From the NCBI GenBank assembly GCA_033239005.1, contig BSQZ01000001.1, forward strand, positions 9,885,000 to 9,948,999: a stretch of 64,000 nucleotides of DNA, written 5' to 3'. Both the position numbers and the translations under genes were made by a program. The first letter of the stretch is position 1, and every line of letters starts with the position of its first letter. This document shows positions 23,807 through 34,373 of the stretch, one piece after another. Under the pieces are notes generated by a model that made no database searches, had not been told where the DNA came from, and saw nothing but the letters and a program-made list of their open reading frames with translations. The stretch comes from Lamellibrachia satsuma. Its lineage: Eukaryota > Annelida > Polychaeta > Sabellida > Siboglinidae.

Positions 23807-25050
23807 AATGTGTTCTACACAATAATAAAAACATAGTAAACTACATGAAAGTAACAATAGTGACAAACATTCCATCATATGTGTGACCTGTGTGACATAT
23901 ACCATTCTACTTACATGGGGCAGACTTGAGATAGAGGTCAGTGAGGGACTGAGCGGCCCCTGGAATCTCTCCATCCACAGTTCATTTCTCCTTTCTTCTC
24001 CCTTCCTGATACCATTCCACACAGCATGTTGCCAGTTGTTGCAGCAGATTCCCAGGACTCAATGCTGATCTGAACAGATTTGATATCTCGTTTGCAAGCA
24101 TTTCTGAACTACAGCATCTATAGCACTCCTCCCACTAAGAATGGTCCGAACACTCCTGGTCATGTATATCAAAATGCTAAAGAAGACTTCAACATTAGAC
24201 AAAATGATGACGATGAAACTTGTCCGAATGACCAACTAATGCGAATAGGGAATAATAACCTGAATCTGAGCATGGAATGATCGACGTTCTTTTATAAAAA
24301 AAGAGATCAATGACGTGAGTGACGCGTAGCCATTATCTGCCAATGGGACTATATTTCAAGTCGCTGGCTCGTGCAATCCGTGGAGCACCTCCTGTCGGTC
24401 GATGGAGAGACCGACCCACAGTCACCGAGTCTCTTATGGTTGCTTATTGAGCAGCTCTCGGGGGAGAGATTTGTCGGCCCCTAGACCATGTATAGTCCTC
24501 CACCCTGACTACTGACAATCCCTATATGTTGAGCTAGCATCCACATATGACAACACGTCTACCCGTTTATATAGTAAGTACACCCTTCCGGCCGAATTTG
24601 TGGTGTGAACTCTTGAAACATGTTTACTTTACATTTATCTGACATAACAACATATAATTAAACAATTCATTCATTAGAATGTTTCCTATATGGCATAGTT
24701 CAAGTTGTAATGCAGCAAAATGTATAACATGCATCAATAATATTACTAATCTATGTTATTGATATTGAATTATGCAGATTCAGTGGTGGAAATTATGCGC
24801 ATGCGCCATAAGTGCTCACTCTAAGATTGCGTCTGCAACAACGTCGGTCCGTTAACTATCATCAATAACCTTACCTTGGGAATGCAACACAACTTAACTA
24901 TATTGTCAACAGTATCATCCAACAGTTGTATTAACTGATATTATATGTTTATTATCTATTAATCTAGTCATTCCCATCGCCGTTACTTTGTGGAACAAAT
25001 GCGCACAACAGTTGCGTCAGCCAACAGTCAGTCAAAACGCTTAGAAGGTG
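23807..25050. repeat. right-arm segment incl. broken copy of exon X1
   Basis: Reverse complement of about 11275-9873. The X1 equivalent at about 24100-23900 keeps SLTDLYLKS in one frame, but an insertion near AGAAGGAAAGAAATGAAC and other indels shift it. The single 116-bp unit is at about 24610-24735. Confidence 0.75.
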
Positions 25051-26094
25051 TATCGTCTCTATCTCACTGAAGAACAAATAATATATCCTTTAAACACAGG
25101 GCCTACACTAACCTACTAAACTACGCAAATCCTACATTCTACCTAATATAGACTCGAACTAGGGCTACATCACTAGCTGCCATACACCAGTACTCTCCAG
25201 TTCGGCAAAAGCCTAGTCACATTTTGCAAGCGGCTAATACAGAATCATGACTTGTATCAGAAGAAAAAAATATAGTTGTCACTAGTAATTAACCTGCCCA
25301 ATACATTAATTACAAATCCATTCGAAATGTCCAATCGCTTGTAGAATCTGAGCAGAAAGCGCATGTATATCAAAATTAATACTATATCAAATATGTGTCT
25401 TCCATAGAATATATATTATTTATATACAAAGCCAAATAACGTTTATACACAAACCTAACTTTTCATCGCATTGACAATCGAGGCCGAAATTGTGTTCAAA
25501 TCAGTGATACTTCTTCGGTGGTATTCCACATTCTCTTAGGTCACAAAGTCGCTGTTTATGTTGCAGCGTTTGTTTTTGTAATAGCTGTGTCGTATCATCT
25601 CCTTCGTCACCTATTTCGTCTGACTGGCTGTCAACGCAACACACTTCTACCAATTTAGCTGAGATCAGCTTTTACAGAGAAATCCACATGAAGCACGCAG
25701 TGTGTGCTGTAGACAAACCACGTGTGTTGAAACATACAACTTGTCAACGCCGTCAAAGACATTGAAATCCTAACTCAGAAGCGCAGTTTCTATGTCGCAA
25801 TTATTCTGGTATCCTAATTGTAACGACACATGCATGTCGTTCTATCGAGGACACGTAATCATTCTGGTTACACAAATTTTCTCAACACGTTTACTCAAAA
25901 AACAATAGTACACATAAGTTGTGTGAATTCAGTGTTCTGCTGTAAATGTACGTGTGATTTCAATGTGGACATAAAAGGAAAGCCCCTTGCATAGGACCCA
26001 CACGCACACGCATACATCTACGCATGAACAGGGAGGGAGAGACAGGGATGAAACTGCACAGGGATGGGGGAGGGAAGGCGGGTGGGAAGGTATA
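25051..26094. repeat. right-arm segment (mirror of 8045-6776)
   Basis: Continues the reverse-complement match from the empty LINE A site outwards. It lacks the (AT)n expansion and parts of 7140-7400. No gene. Confidence 0.75.
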
Positions 26095-26397
26095 TACAAT
26101 CGTTGGGACTGATCAAAGCGCTGTATACTGCACACGTTAGCAGACGTGTTAATTCCAAACTCTATACCGACTTCTCTGGGAAGCGTTCAGCCATGCTGCA
26201 ATAACTCCACGAAGACTATTCCTACATATATCCAACACTGCCTATAGCCAGTTACTAATTTATACAACTGAATGAGCTATAGGAACGTGGGGTGAAACAA
26301 ATTGCCAAAGCTTTGAAACTGCAGCAAGAGGATTCGAACCCGGGTTCTCTCGACTGAGAGCCCGACCTTCTAACCGCAACTCTACCGCACCCCACGG
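26095..26397 (-). mobile_element. tRNA-derived SINE (family 1), right-arm copy
   Basis: Mirror of 6452-6775 with the same TCTCGACTGAGAG anticodon-arm region and GGATTCGAACCCGGG B box on the plus strand. It was most likely duplicated with the arm and not inserted independently. Confidence 0.75.
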
Positions 26398-26585
26398 GAA
26401 GGGGTGGAGGGAGACACGGGGGTAGAGAGGAAGCACACGTGTATTATGGTACGAAACCAACACTGGTTTCGCATCGCACGCGGTGTCCGTGTTCGGGAGC
26501 GTTGAATTTCATATGAAAGACGAGTAATTGTTTGTTCTACTGTTTATATCGTCTAACGTGTGTCCTGATCGAAACCAGCAATGGT

Positions 26586-26812
26586 ATCGCATCGAAAAGA
26601 CGTCGACATCTCCCCTAGTCGGGGTCATGCATCAGTGCTTCACGCATGCTTCGCCAGAATGTATCGCGCTCATCCTTTTCTTCTAGGCTGCCCCACGTGA
26701 GTTGGATGGAGGAGGAGTCTGGTAGGAACAGTTGCTATAGACGTCGGGGAATGGAAGTAAGTTGGGTGTCGTCGAATAAGACAAAGATGTACCTGGGCAG
26801 CGGCTTGCTGCT
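26586..26812 (-). pseudogene. TIR-like remnant, 3' part, right arm
   Basis: Mirror of about 6234-6040. It still ends with the DTFWRSM-like codons and the CATGACCCCGACTAG terminus. The first two thirds of the domain are absent, and the remnant joins directly to kinesin coiled-coil codons at 26813. Confidence 0.5.
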
Positions 26813-26960
26813 TGGCCAGCAAGGCGATGTTCTTGGCCGTGATAGCGTCGACTGTTTGTTGTAACGCTTTCACGCGCATACGCAGGTTGTTGTTCTATGT
26901 GTATACCATCGAGTTCTTGTATCAGCACAACATCAACATTATATACTCGCTCACTTTTAG
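26813..26960 (-). pseudogene. KIF21-like coiled-coil exon, right-arm copy
   Basis: Reads MRVKALQQTVDAITAKNIAL then LAKQQAAAQ. The exon start (acceptor through FNMFHENS) has been lost: GATA is followed at once by CAAGAACTCGATGG. The 3' end is fused in one open frame to TIR-remnant sequence. Two deletions relative to the left arm. Confidence 0.65.
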
Positions 26961-27057
26961 CACAGCAGTCATTCATTCATTCATTTGCATCCTCTTGTGA
27001 AGTAGTTAGCAGAACTGACTGAATTGCATCATGAACTCTTCTGCAGTTGATCGTGAG

Positions 27058-27935
27058 AGATGGAGTCCACAGCATTTACTTATGAGAGATGGAGTCCACA
27101 GCATTTAAACATGAGAGATGGAATTGTTGCTCTCCTCCTCTTCCCTGTAGTCCGGGGTGAGGCTGGCACAGATACCAGTCGTAAATTTTTTCCCATTCTT
27201 CTTTGTCACTTGTCCACAGCATTTATTCATCAGAGGTGGAGCTCACAGCATTTACTCAAGATATATGGAATCCACAGCATTGACTCTCAAGAGATGAGGT
27301 CCACAGCTTTTACTCACAAGAGATGCAGTACACAGCATTTACTTATGAGAGATGGAGTCCACAGCATTGATTCATGAGTGATGGAGTCCACAGCATTTTC
27401 ACATGAGAAATGGAATCCACAGCATTTACTCATGACATATAGAGTCCACACCACTTACTCATGAGAGATGGAGTACACAGCATTTACTCACAAGAGATAG
27501 AGTACACAGCATTTACTCATGAGAGATAAAGTACACAGCATTTACTCACGAGAGATATAGTACACAGTATTTACTCATGAGAGATAGAGTACATAGCATT
27601 TACTCTCGAGAAATATAGTACACAGCATTTACTCATGAGAGATAGAGTACCCAGCATTTACTCATGAGAGATAGAGTACACAGCATTTACTCATGAGAGA
27701 TGGAATACCCAGCATTTACTCGCGAGAGAAAGAGTACACAGCATTTACTCGTGAAAGATGGAATACACAGCATTTACTCATGAGAGATGGAGTACACAGC
27801 ATTTACTCGCGAGAGATGGAGTGGGTTGAATGAAATTGCCCAAGTTTCAAAATGGCAGAAGGTGGAATTAAACCCTGGTCCACTCTACTGACAGTCCGAT
27901 GTTCTTCCACAGAGCCACCATGTCCCACAATCATA
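27058..27935 (-). repeat. 29-bp minisatellite and SINE family 2 head, right arm
   Basis: Mirror of 5070-4017: about 25 units with AGCATTTACTCATGAGAGA, the ~95-bp block at 27125-27215, and the reversed tRNA-like head at 27850-27935 (GGAATTAAACCCTGG B box). Confidence 0.85.
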
Positions 27936-28854
27936 ATTCCACATGAACTATATTCGCATTTGTTCTTGCATTGAAATAGATATTTGATTAAATGGAATCA
28001 GATTTTTGTAAAAATGTAAACACAGACTAGATTAAAGTAATTACTAAGAGTAAATGGTTTCTACTATCAGTGAAGGTGGCTGAAAAGATAAGTGGTGATC
28101 TCAAATTGATCTGAGACATTACACAAACAAACATCATTTAACCTGTAACCCCCTCAGCCCTCGTCAGATCCTCTCAGATTCCCTCAGACCTTCTCGCCTA
28201 ATACACGAATCTTTGAATTACATTGACTTGTGGGTACCCATGAAAATGTCCTCGCCCATATAGACTTTGCAATGGAAACTTCATATTCCCATTTGATCCT
28301 TCAGCTGTCATAACACTACACTGTCTGTATGCACTCGAAGGCAGGACCTTTATGAACAGTTATCTTAAGTCAGCACCTGAATGAATAGTAATAAAAAATA
28401 TACAATGGTTTTGTGCAGTGTCTTACAGCATTGCTTTGAGATCATCCCAATGTTCCATTCAGAGCTATACGAAAATATCATATTACAAAACTATCTTAGA
28501 ACAATGTCACTTGTGAATAATAAAATAGTTAAACTCATCTTTAAATTAAACATTAGTGTAAATGTCCACTTTTATTCAGTTTTGTTAAGTCACTACAATC
28601 AAAGAGATCAGAGGGGTAAAACAGCGAAGCCGCAGGATAGGGGGCAATATACAAGACTGTTTTAAGAGGGATATGAAAAAGGTGGAGGACAATGAAAAGT
28701 GAAGACAGAAGGTTGCCTGTAGGAGCAGTGGAAAATACTAACTATAAAATCAGTGCAGCAATACAAGAACTACCTCGACCACACCCCTTTATAAAGGGAA
28801 CCCCGAGAAAGAACAAGAAATCAAGATTTACACCAGGCTTTGTTTCAAATGCGG
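27936..28854. repeat. outer right-arm edge and flank
   Basis: 27937-28115 mirrors 4016-3840. 28270-28310 and 28740-28854 mirror parts of 15060-15230. The stretch between them has a run of CCTCAG-rich words near 28155-28195 and no supported gene. Confidence 0.6.
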
Positions 28855-29130
28855 GTCAGCGCATTTAAATGCAAATACAAATGTTTGAAATTACTCTAAT
28901 GCAAATGCAAATATAAATTCACCGAGACAAGATTGCATGCAAATGCAAATGTTTTCATATTATTCAAATTCAAATGCAAGTATCTTAAATGCAAATATTT
29001 GGAATTATTCAAATGCAAGTGTTTTAAATTATTCAAATGCAAATTGCAAGTGTTTTGAAAATATGTAATTGCTTGAAATGATTCTAATGGAAATGCTCCC
29101 TTACATGATTGCATGCAAATGCATTTGTAT
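28855..29130. repeat. ATGCAAAT-rich cluster
   Basis: Reversed counterpart of 14871-15075: AAATGCAAATG words separated by TTGAAATTATTC-like spacers. Confidence 0.8.
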
Positions 29131-29914
29131 TGTTTTCGTTCGTTTAATTTTTAGTAAGTAAAAGGGTCAACAAAGTACATGTTGGTTTACATTAACTTTA
29201 TTGAACATTAACCATGGTTGGCCAACTAGGCAACTATTACTATGTTATGGGATGGCACTGTTCGTCAGTGTCTCATCGCAACATCACACAATGTGTCCAT
29301 TGCACTTAGTGTACATTATGGAGATAGCAAATCCAGTCAGCAGAGGCTGGTCAGGCTGCTCTCTACCTGCCTTAGACGGAGTGTCTGGTGACGGTTTGAT
29401 TGTCCCAGACGCATGATGTCTGAAAAAATAATGCTAACTTTAGAGACCATGTATAATTACTAAGCTGTTTGCTTGGCACCATATAAGGCATATATGGCTT
29501 ATATTGCCTCCAAAATTAAAATGTGGTTCAAGTATAGCCGCTTATTCACTGGCTAAATACTTTTTTTCCGGTTATTTTCTTTCCTACAAACATCTCTAAT
29601 CCCCTCCTGAGGTGTGAGAATTGAGTGCCAGTACGCCCCTATACAGTTAGTTTGGTGAGTCTAGGGTTCAGTCAACAGTCATCTACTTTAATTGCACTTG
29701 TTATTTGATAAAATATTGGCAGGCTTCTTCACTCACACAAACTGTATTTAGTAGACATATGCCATTAATTGCCCAATCTGTGTAAATAAACCTGGTCAGT
29801 GGAATGTTCACCGGAAGATAAGGCCTGAATGGTCTGATATAACACGATAGTTTCGGACATGCCTTAGTAAAACATGAGTGATTGACTCTCAGTTTCCTCC
29901 TTGTTTGCTCCCAG
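29131..29914. other. reversed 14640-14870 segment, then unassigned
   Basis: 29131-29350 mirrors 14870-14640. 29350-29870 has no recognised feature. From about 29870 the sequence runs direct to 14424. Confidence 0.6.
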
Positions 29915-30065
29915 ATGCCAGACGACGGGAAGGAACGGAAAACAACAGAGACGTTCACTGACTGCCAAGTTCCACTTCATTGACTTCGCAGGCTCGGATC
30001 GACTGAAGTGTACTGGAGTGACAGGTAACCGTGCCAAGGAGGGCATCTCTATCAACTGTGGACTG
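29915..30065 (+). pseudogene. KIF21-like motor exon (switch II), copy 2
   Basis: Same exon as 14466-14623 and in the same orientation: [15 protein letters not shown] then [19 protein letters not shown], followed by a GTCAGT donor. Switch II keeps the Gly but changes Glu to Asp (DFAGSD). Relative to copy 1, 14 bp are missing between two CTGAC words (CACTGACTGCCAAG), which shifts the frame just before the motif. The two copies therefore carry different disabling changes. Confidence 0.7.
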
Positions 30066-30839
30066 GTCAGTTTGTATAACACGCTAGTTTTGGACGTGTT
30101 TGCTTCGGAATTGGAAGTGTTTATTTCACCCAAAAAAGATATAGCATAACACAGTCACAGTTACCATTCAAAATACAATTTTTTGACAAAAATGTTTCAA
30201 AAAACCCAGACAACTTCGATCATCAAATTCTGAACTAGTTTTTGTTCGGTGACAAGCGCTTCTCCCACCACAAGTATTGTGTGCATGCAGTGTAAGTGTG
30301 AAAAGTTGAACCTGAAACAGAATCATCTCCATCATTAGCTAGGCTAGCGCTACTGGTGGTCATTTGGGCCATAGACCACATGGCATCAGATTTGGGGTAA
30401 ATTCCAATTTGTCGTGTTTGTCAAATTTTATTGTTTATGTGACTAATCAGATAACTTTCATTTTACATATCCAAGGTGTGTTTAGTTTACCTGGTACTAG
30501 CCATGTTTCAGATATAGCGATTATGTCAAAAGGGATTTCAGATTAATTTATGAGATTTTCAATTTTGTTAAAGTTTGTCCGAACTCCTCGAGTAAGAAAT
30601 GAATGAATAATAAACTGGATTAATTTTTAGTACTAGTAGTGAATTGGTCTTCAGTATTGTAGTTGCAGAGTGGTCTGACAATACTATAAAATGTTTAATA
30701 GGATCAATATTTTTTCAAAGTCACAACAATTGTATTCTGATTATTGCATTCTTATTATTGTATTCTTATTATTTAAACCAGGAAAAGTTTTAAAATATGC
30801 CTTTCCGGTTTTTTTATAATCCAAATGGACCACTGATAT
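30066..30839. other. non-coding; reversed repeat X fragment
   Basis: 30230-30400 matches 16750-16595 reversed. The remainder is AT-rich with no supported gene. Confidence 0.6.
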
Positions 30840-31640
30840 ACCCACGCAACAGTGTAGCCACGTTTTGCATGCGGCTAATACAGAATCGTGAGTTGTATCA
30901 GAAGAAGAAAATATAGTTGTCACTAGTAGTAGTAATCTGTCCCATTACGTCATTAATCATAACGCCATATAAAATGTCCAATCGTTTGTAGAATCCGAGC
31001 AGAAATTTTTGTAGAGCCATGCTCTAAATATGTGTCAAAATTAATATTATATCAAGTATGTGTATTCCATAGAATAGATATCATTCATCTACAAAGCCAA
31101 ATAACGTTTATACACAAACCTAACTCGTCATCGCAATGAGAATCGAGGCCGAAATTGTGTTCAAATCAGTGTCACAGTGTCAGTGACAATTCTTCGGTGG
31201 TATTACTCATTCTGCTAAGTTACAAAGTCGCTGTTCTAATGCACCGTTTGTTTTCGTAGTAGCTGTTTCTTATCATCTCTTTCTTCACCTATTTCGTCTG
31301 ACTGGCTGTCAATGCAACGCACTTCTACCAATTTAGCTGAGGTCAGCTTTTACAGAGAAATCCACACCAAACACGCAATGTATGCTATAGCATAGACATA
31401 CCACGTGTGTTGAAACAGATATCATGCAAATCAACACGTACGGGCACCAACTTCGCATCGATTGTTATATGCAACGAACCACGACAGGCATTGTCCATGA
31501 ACACAGACGATGTTGTTCTGCATGAATTAGATAATCTTTAGCAGCACGTACATGCACTGTCACTGACACTTGTCAACACCGTTAATCCTCACTTTGAAGC
31601 GCAGTTTCTATGTCGCAATTATTCTGGTATCCTATATTTC
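30840..31640. repeat. third copy of the 7.1-7.9 kb segment, reversed
   Basis: Contains GGCTAATACAGAATCGTGAG, AAAATATAGTTGTCACTAG and GAGGCCGAAATTGTGTTC in the order expected for the reverse complement of 7900-7080. It lies outside the arms, so this segment is itself a dispersed repeat. Confidence 0.8.
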
Positions 31641-31689
31641 AAATCAGAATTATATATTGAAAAGGGAGATCATGAGTCGATGTTTGAGT

Positions 31690-32170
31690 TTAATTTCTTA
31701 TGTATAGCAATTATTAGTAGCAGTCAGACTATACAAATTAAAATTATCAGACTGTCTGGTTTATGCTTCCTGTGTGGGAGGTAACAGTCAAACACCACAA
31801 TATTTAAGTGAATTATACAGAGTATCTAAGTACTTTGACAGGATAACGACAAATTCCAATTTAGGACAGTACCAAATAGGAATTGCGTCTGTTCTGAGAA
31901 ATAAATTTATCAGCCTATGTCTAGTTTTGTGCTTCTTATGTTGCACGTAACTGTCAAACACCACAATATGTAGGTGAATTATGTATAGTTTCTATAAGTA
32001 TTCTGACATGAAAATAACAAATTCCAATTTGGGACAGTTCCAAATCAGAATTTTGTTCTGAGAATTAAGATTATCAGCCCATGTCTAGTTTAATGCTTGT
32101 TAAATAGCACCACAATATATGAATTTTATATATTTTCTAAGTACTTTTACATGAAAATAAATTCCAATTT
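31690..32170. repeat. ~170-bp tandem repeat, three diverged units
   Basis: Each unit carries TGTCTAGTTT or similar, CACCACAATAT, and AAATTCCAATTTGGGACAG. The last unit passes directly into the hairpin at 32177. Confidence 0.7.
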
Positions 32171-32176
32171 GGGACA

Positions 32177-32245
32177 GCGCAAAATCGGAATTGTACTATA
32201 CATATTCCGATTTTGGGTTCCCATCTTGGAATTCCGATTTTGCGC
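32177..32245. repeat. perfect 16-bp inverted repeat
   Basis: Arms GCGCAAAATCGGAATT (32177-32192) and AATTCCGATTTTGCGC (32230-32245) with a 37-bp loop. They could form a cruciform or be the tips of a small element; no target duplication is evident. Confidence 0.8.
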
Positions 32246-33040
32246 AGCGACCCGCCACCCAATTCCGGTATCGGACATTTTTTCATACTGGAATCAGTGA
32301 ATCGGACGGATTCCGTCTCGGGACGTAACACCGCCTCCCCCCACGCATGGTCGCTGGTTTTGTCTGCCCCGTGTGCTCGCTAGATGGCGCGCCACTTTTG
32401 ATCCTCGAATATCGCCTGTTTGTGAAGAATGATCTTGCTGCCAGGAAAAAACCCGAATAACTAGAGTTCAGACATTTCGTTGGTGGATTTGATAGGACCT
32501 TCCGCTTTCAGCGTAACTATTACCTAAGATTGACACATTTGGATTGTATCGTTGCTTGTTCTAAAATTGTTGGCCGCAGAGGTCGGTGCAAAACATGCAC
32601 GACTTCACTCAATCACTCCGCACGGTTGAATGTGTCAACCACCCATATCCGGGTTACTGGAATCACGCGAATTATGTCATATCTATAGACAAGTCTTACA
32701 TTCAATACTATGCCACGGCCTGAATGTAAAACAACCGTCATACGCTATAGGAGGATGACTTAAGTGTAAATTTGAGTAAACTACAAATTGGTTGTCTCTA
32801 TGTCATGACTATGACTATGTGAGTATGTAAGTAAGTGAGTAATCTATGTCTGTGACATGTAGGCACAATAATGAACCATATGATGTATGCCAATGATCTT
32901 TGTGTTTTTCACCTAATGTTGCAGGGTTGAGAAAACTCACCGAATACGGCAATGTGTTTGATACGATTTCATACCTTGATTCATACCTTGAATGCGTTTG
33001 GGGCAGAGAGCCCGCTGGCTCATATGTAGCCCCCCCCCCC
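32246..33040. other. unassigned, locally GC-rich
   Basis: 32260-32420 is richer in CpG than its surroundings (CGGATTCCGTCTCGGGACG, ATGGCGCGCC). No gene or array is supported up to the LINE fragment. Confidence 0.4.
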
Positions 33041-33043
33041 CAA

Positions 33044-33880
33044 TCAGTGGTTATGGCAGTAATTTTGATATTTTGTTTTGAAATTGTTTACTGATAGTGC
33101 ATTGACACAGTCGCTTGGTAGGGTATTCCATGGCTTGATTACTCGCTGTGAAAAGAACTTGTGGCGTGCATCTAGCTGGCTGTGGTGTCGTACTATTGAC
33201 TTGTTGTTGTCTTCCTGGATCTGGATGGGGGTATGGTTTAGCTCGAATATTCTCTTGTCTATATCAGCAAATCCATTAATGATCTTGAAAACTTTGAGCA
33301 CACCAGCCTTTTTCCTCCTATCTTGTAGAGAAAGGAAGCCACGCTTTCACAATCTTAAATAATATGGGAGCTGAGAGATTCCAGTGATCATCTTAGTGGC
33401 CCTCCTCTGGACACTTTCTAATTTGTCTATATCTTTCTGAAGATGTGGGCACCATGCCTAGTATTGGCAGTTTTCGATGATGGGTCGGACCAAGGTGATG
33501 TATAAGTTTTTGATGTTTTTCATGCTTTTGTCTGTGTAGGCCCTACGAATTGTCCCTAATATTCTATTTGCTTTCTTGACTACGTAGTTTACTTGCTCCT
33601 TTACTTTCAGTGATTTATGAATGTGTACTCCTAGATCTTTTTCTATATCTATTGATTCCATACGTACATCTCCCATAAAATAGTCATAGTTCGGGTGGTT
33701 GTATCCCGTGTGCAAGCATTTGCGTATAGTGAAGTTGAACAATAGCTACCAATCCTGACTCCATTTATACATAGAATGGAGGTCTTCCTGGAGAGTGAAA
33801 GCATATTCAACTTCTGGAACTTGCATCAACGTTTTCATGTAATCGGCAAACTATAAAAGGGAGCTTACAACAGATGAGTC
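33044..33880 (-). pseudogene. CR1-like LINE RT, C-terminal part (different subfamily)
   Basis: The minus strand reads INDIDSSVVSSLL, a stop, FADYMK, then LLFNFTIRKC, RMESIDIEKDLGVHIHKSLK, KKANRILGTIRRAY and FFSQRVIKPWNTLPSDCVNA. Catalytic FADD is FADY. The sequence is clearly different from copies A-D. It joins an inverted piece of the same RT at about 33890. Confidence 0.75.
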
Positions 33881-34131
33881 AATGTCATTTATAAAGATTG
33901 ACTCATCTGTTGTAAGTTGTTGTAGTAATCTGCTAATGTTTCTAGAAGAAGGCATTACAGGCAAGACTAACAGATGGATTGAAAGTTGGCTAGAAGACGA
34001 GTGTGCATAAGTGGTGCAGAGTCAGACTGGCAAAAAGTGATCAGTGGTGTACCACAGGGATCAATACTCGGCCCAATCTTATTTCTTATGTTGTATATAA
34101 ACATAAGAAATAACATTGGGTATTGATCCCT
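33866..34131 (+). pseudogene. inverted RT piece bounded by two palindromes
   Basis: The plus strand encodes RWIESWLEDE then SDWQKVISGVPQGSILGPIL, the part that belongs just 5' of the minus-strand fragment. The left junction is a palindrome with 19-bp arms (TTACAACAGATGAGTCAAT and complement, 33866-33916). The right junction is an imperfect palindrome around TTATTTCTTATGTTGTATAT (about 34070-34140). Confidence 0.75.
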
Positions 34132-34250
34132 ACTACCGGTACTTGAAAACATAGGTTGTGGTAATGCTAATAGAGAATGGTAATTTAGCAGTGCTCAACT
34201 TAATTTTCAGAATGATGACTAAGTAACTGCGGGGGCATTCAAGCAGATTA

Positions 34251-34373
34251 ATGCTTCAACCGGGCAACACGGTCATGGGCAGTGCCGGCCAGATGTGGAC
34301 GGTGGAGAGGCTACTGGGGTCAGGCACATGTTGTCACGTGTACCAGGCCACCGTACAGGGAGAGGAGAGGAAG
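34251..34373 (+). CDS. UHMK1: UHMK1 exon 1 (start, glycine loop)
   Basis: Encodes the start and QMWTVERLLGSGTCCHVYQA, the nucleotide-binding loop. The donor is AAG/GTGAGT. A four-codon upstream ORF in the same frame (34212-34226) precedes it. Confidence 0.85.
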
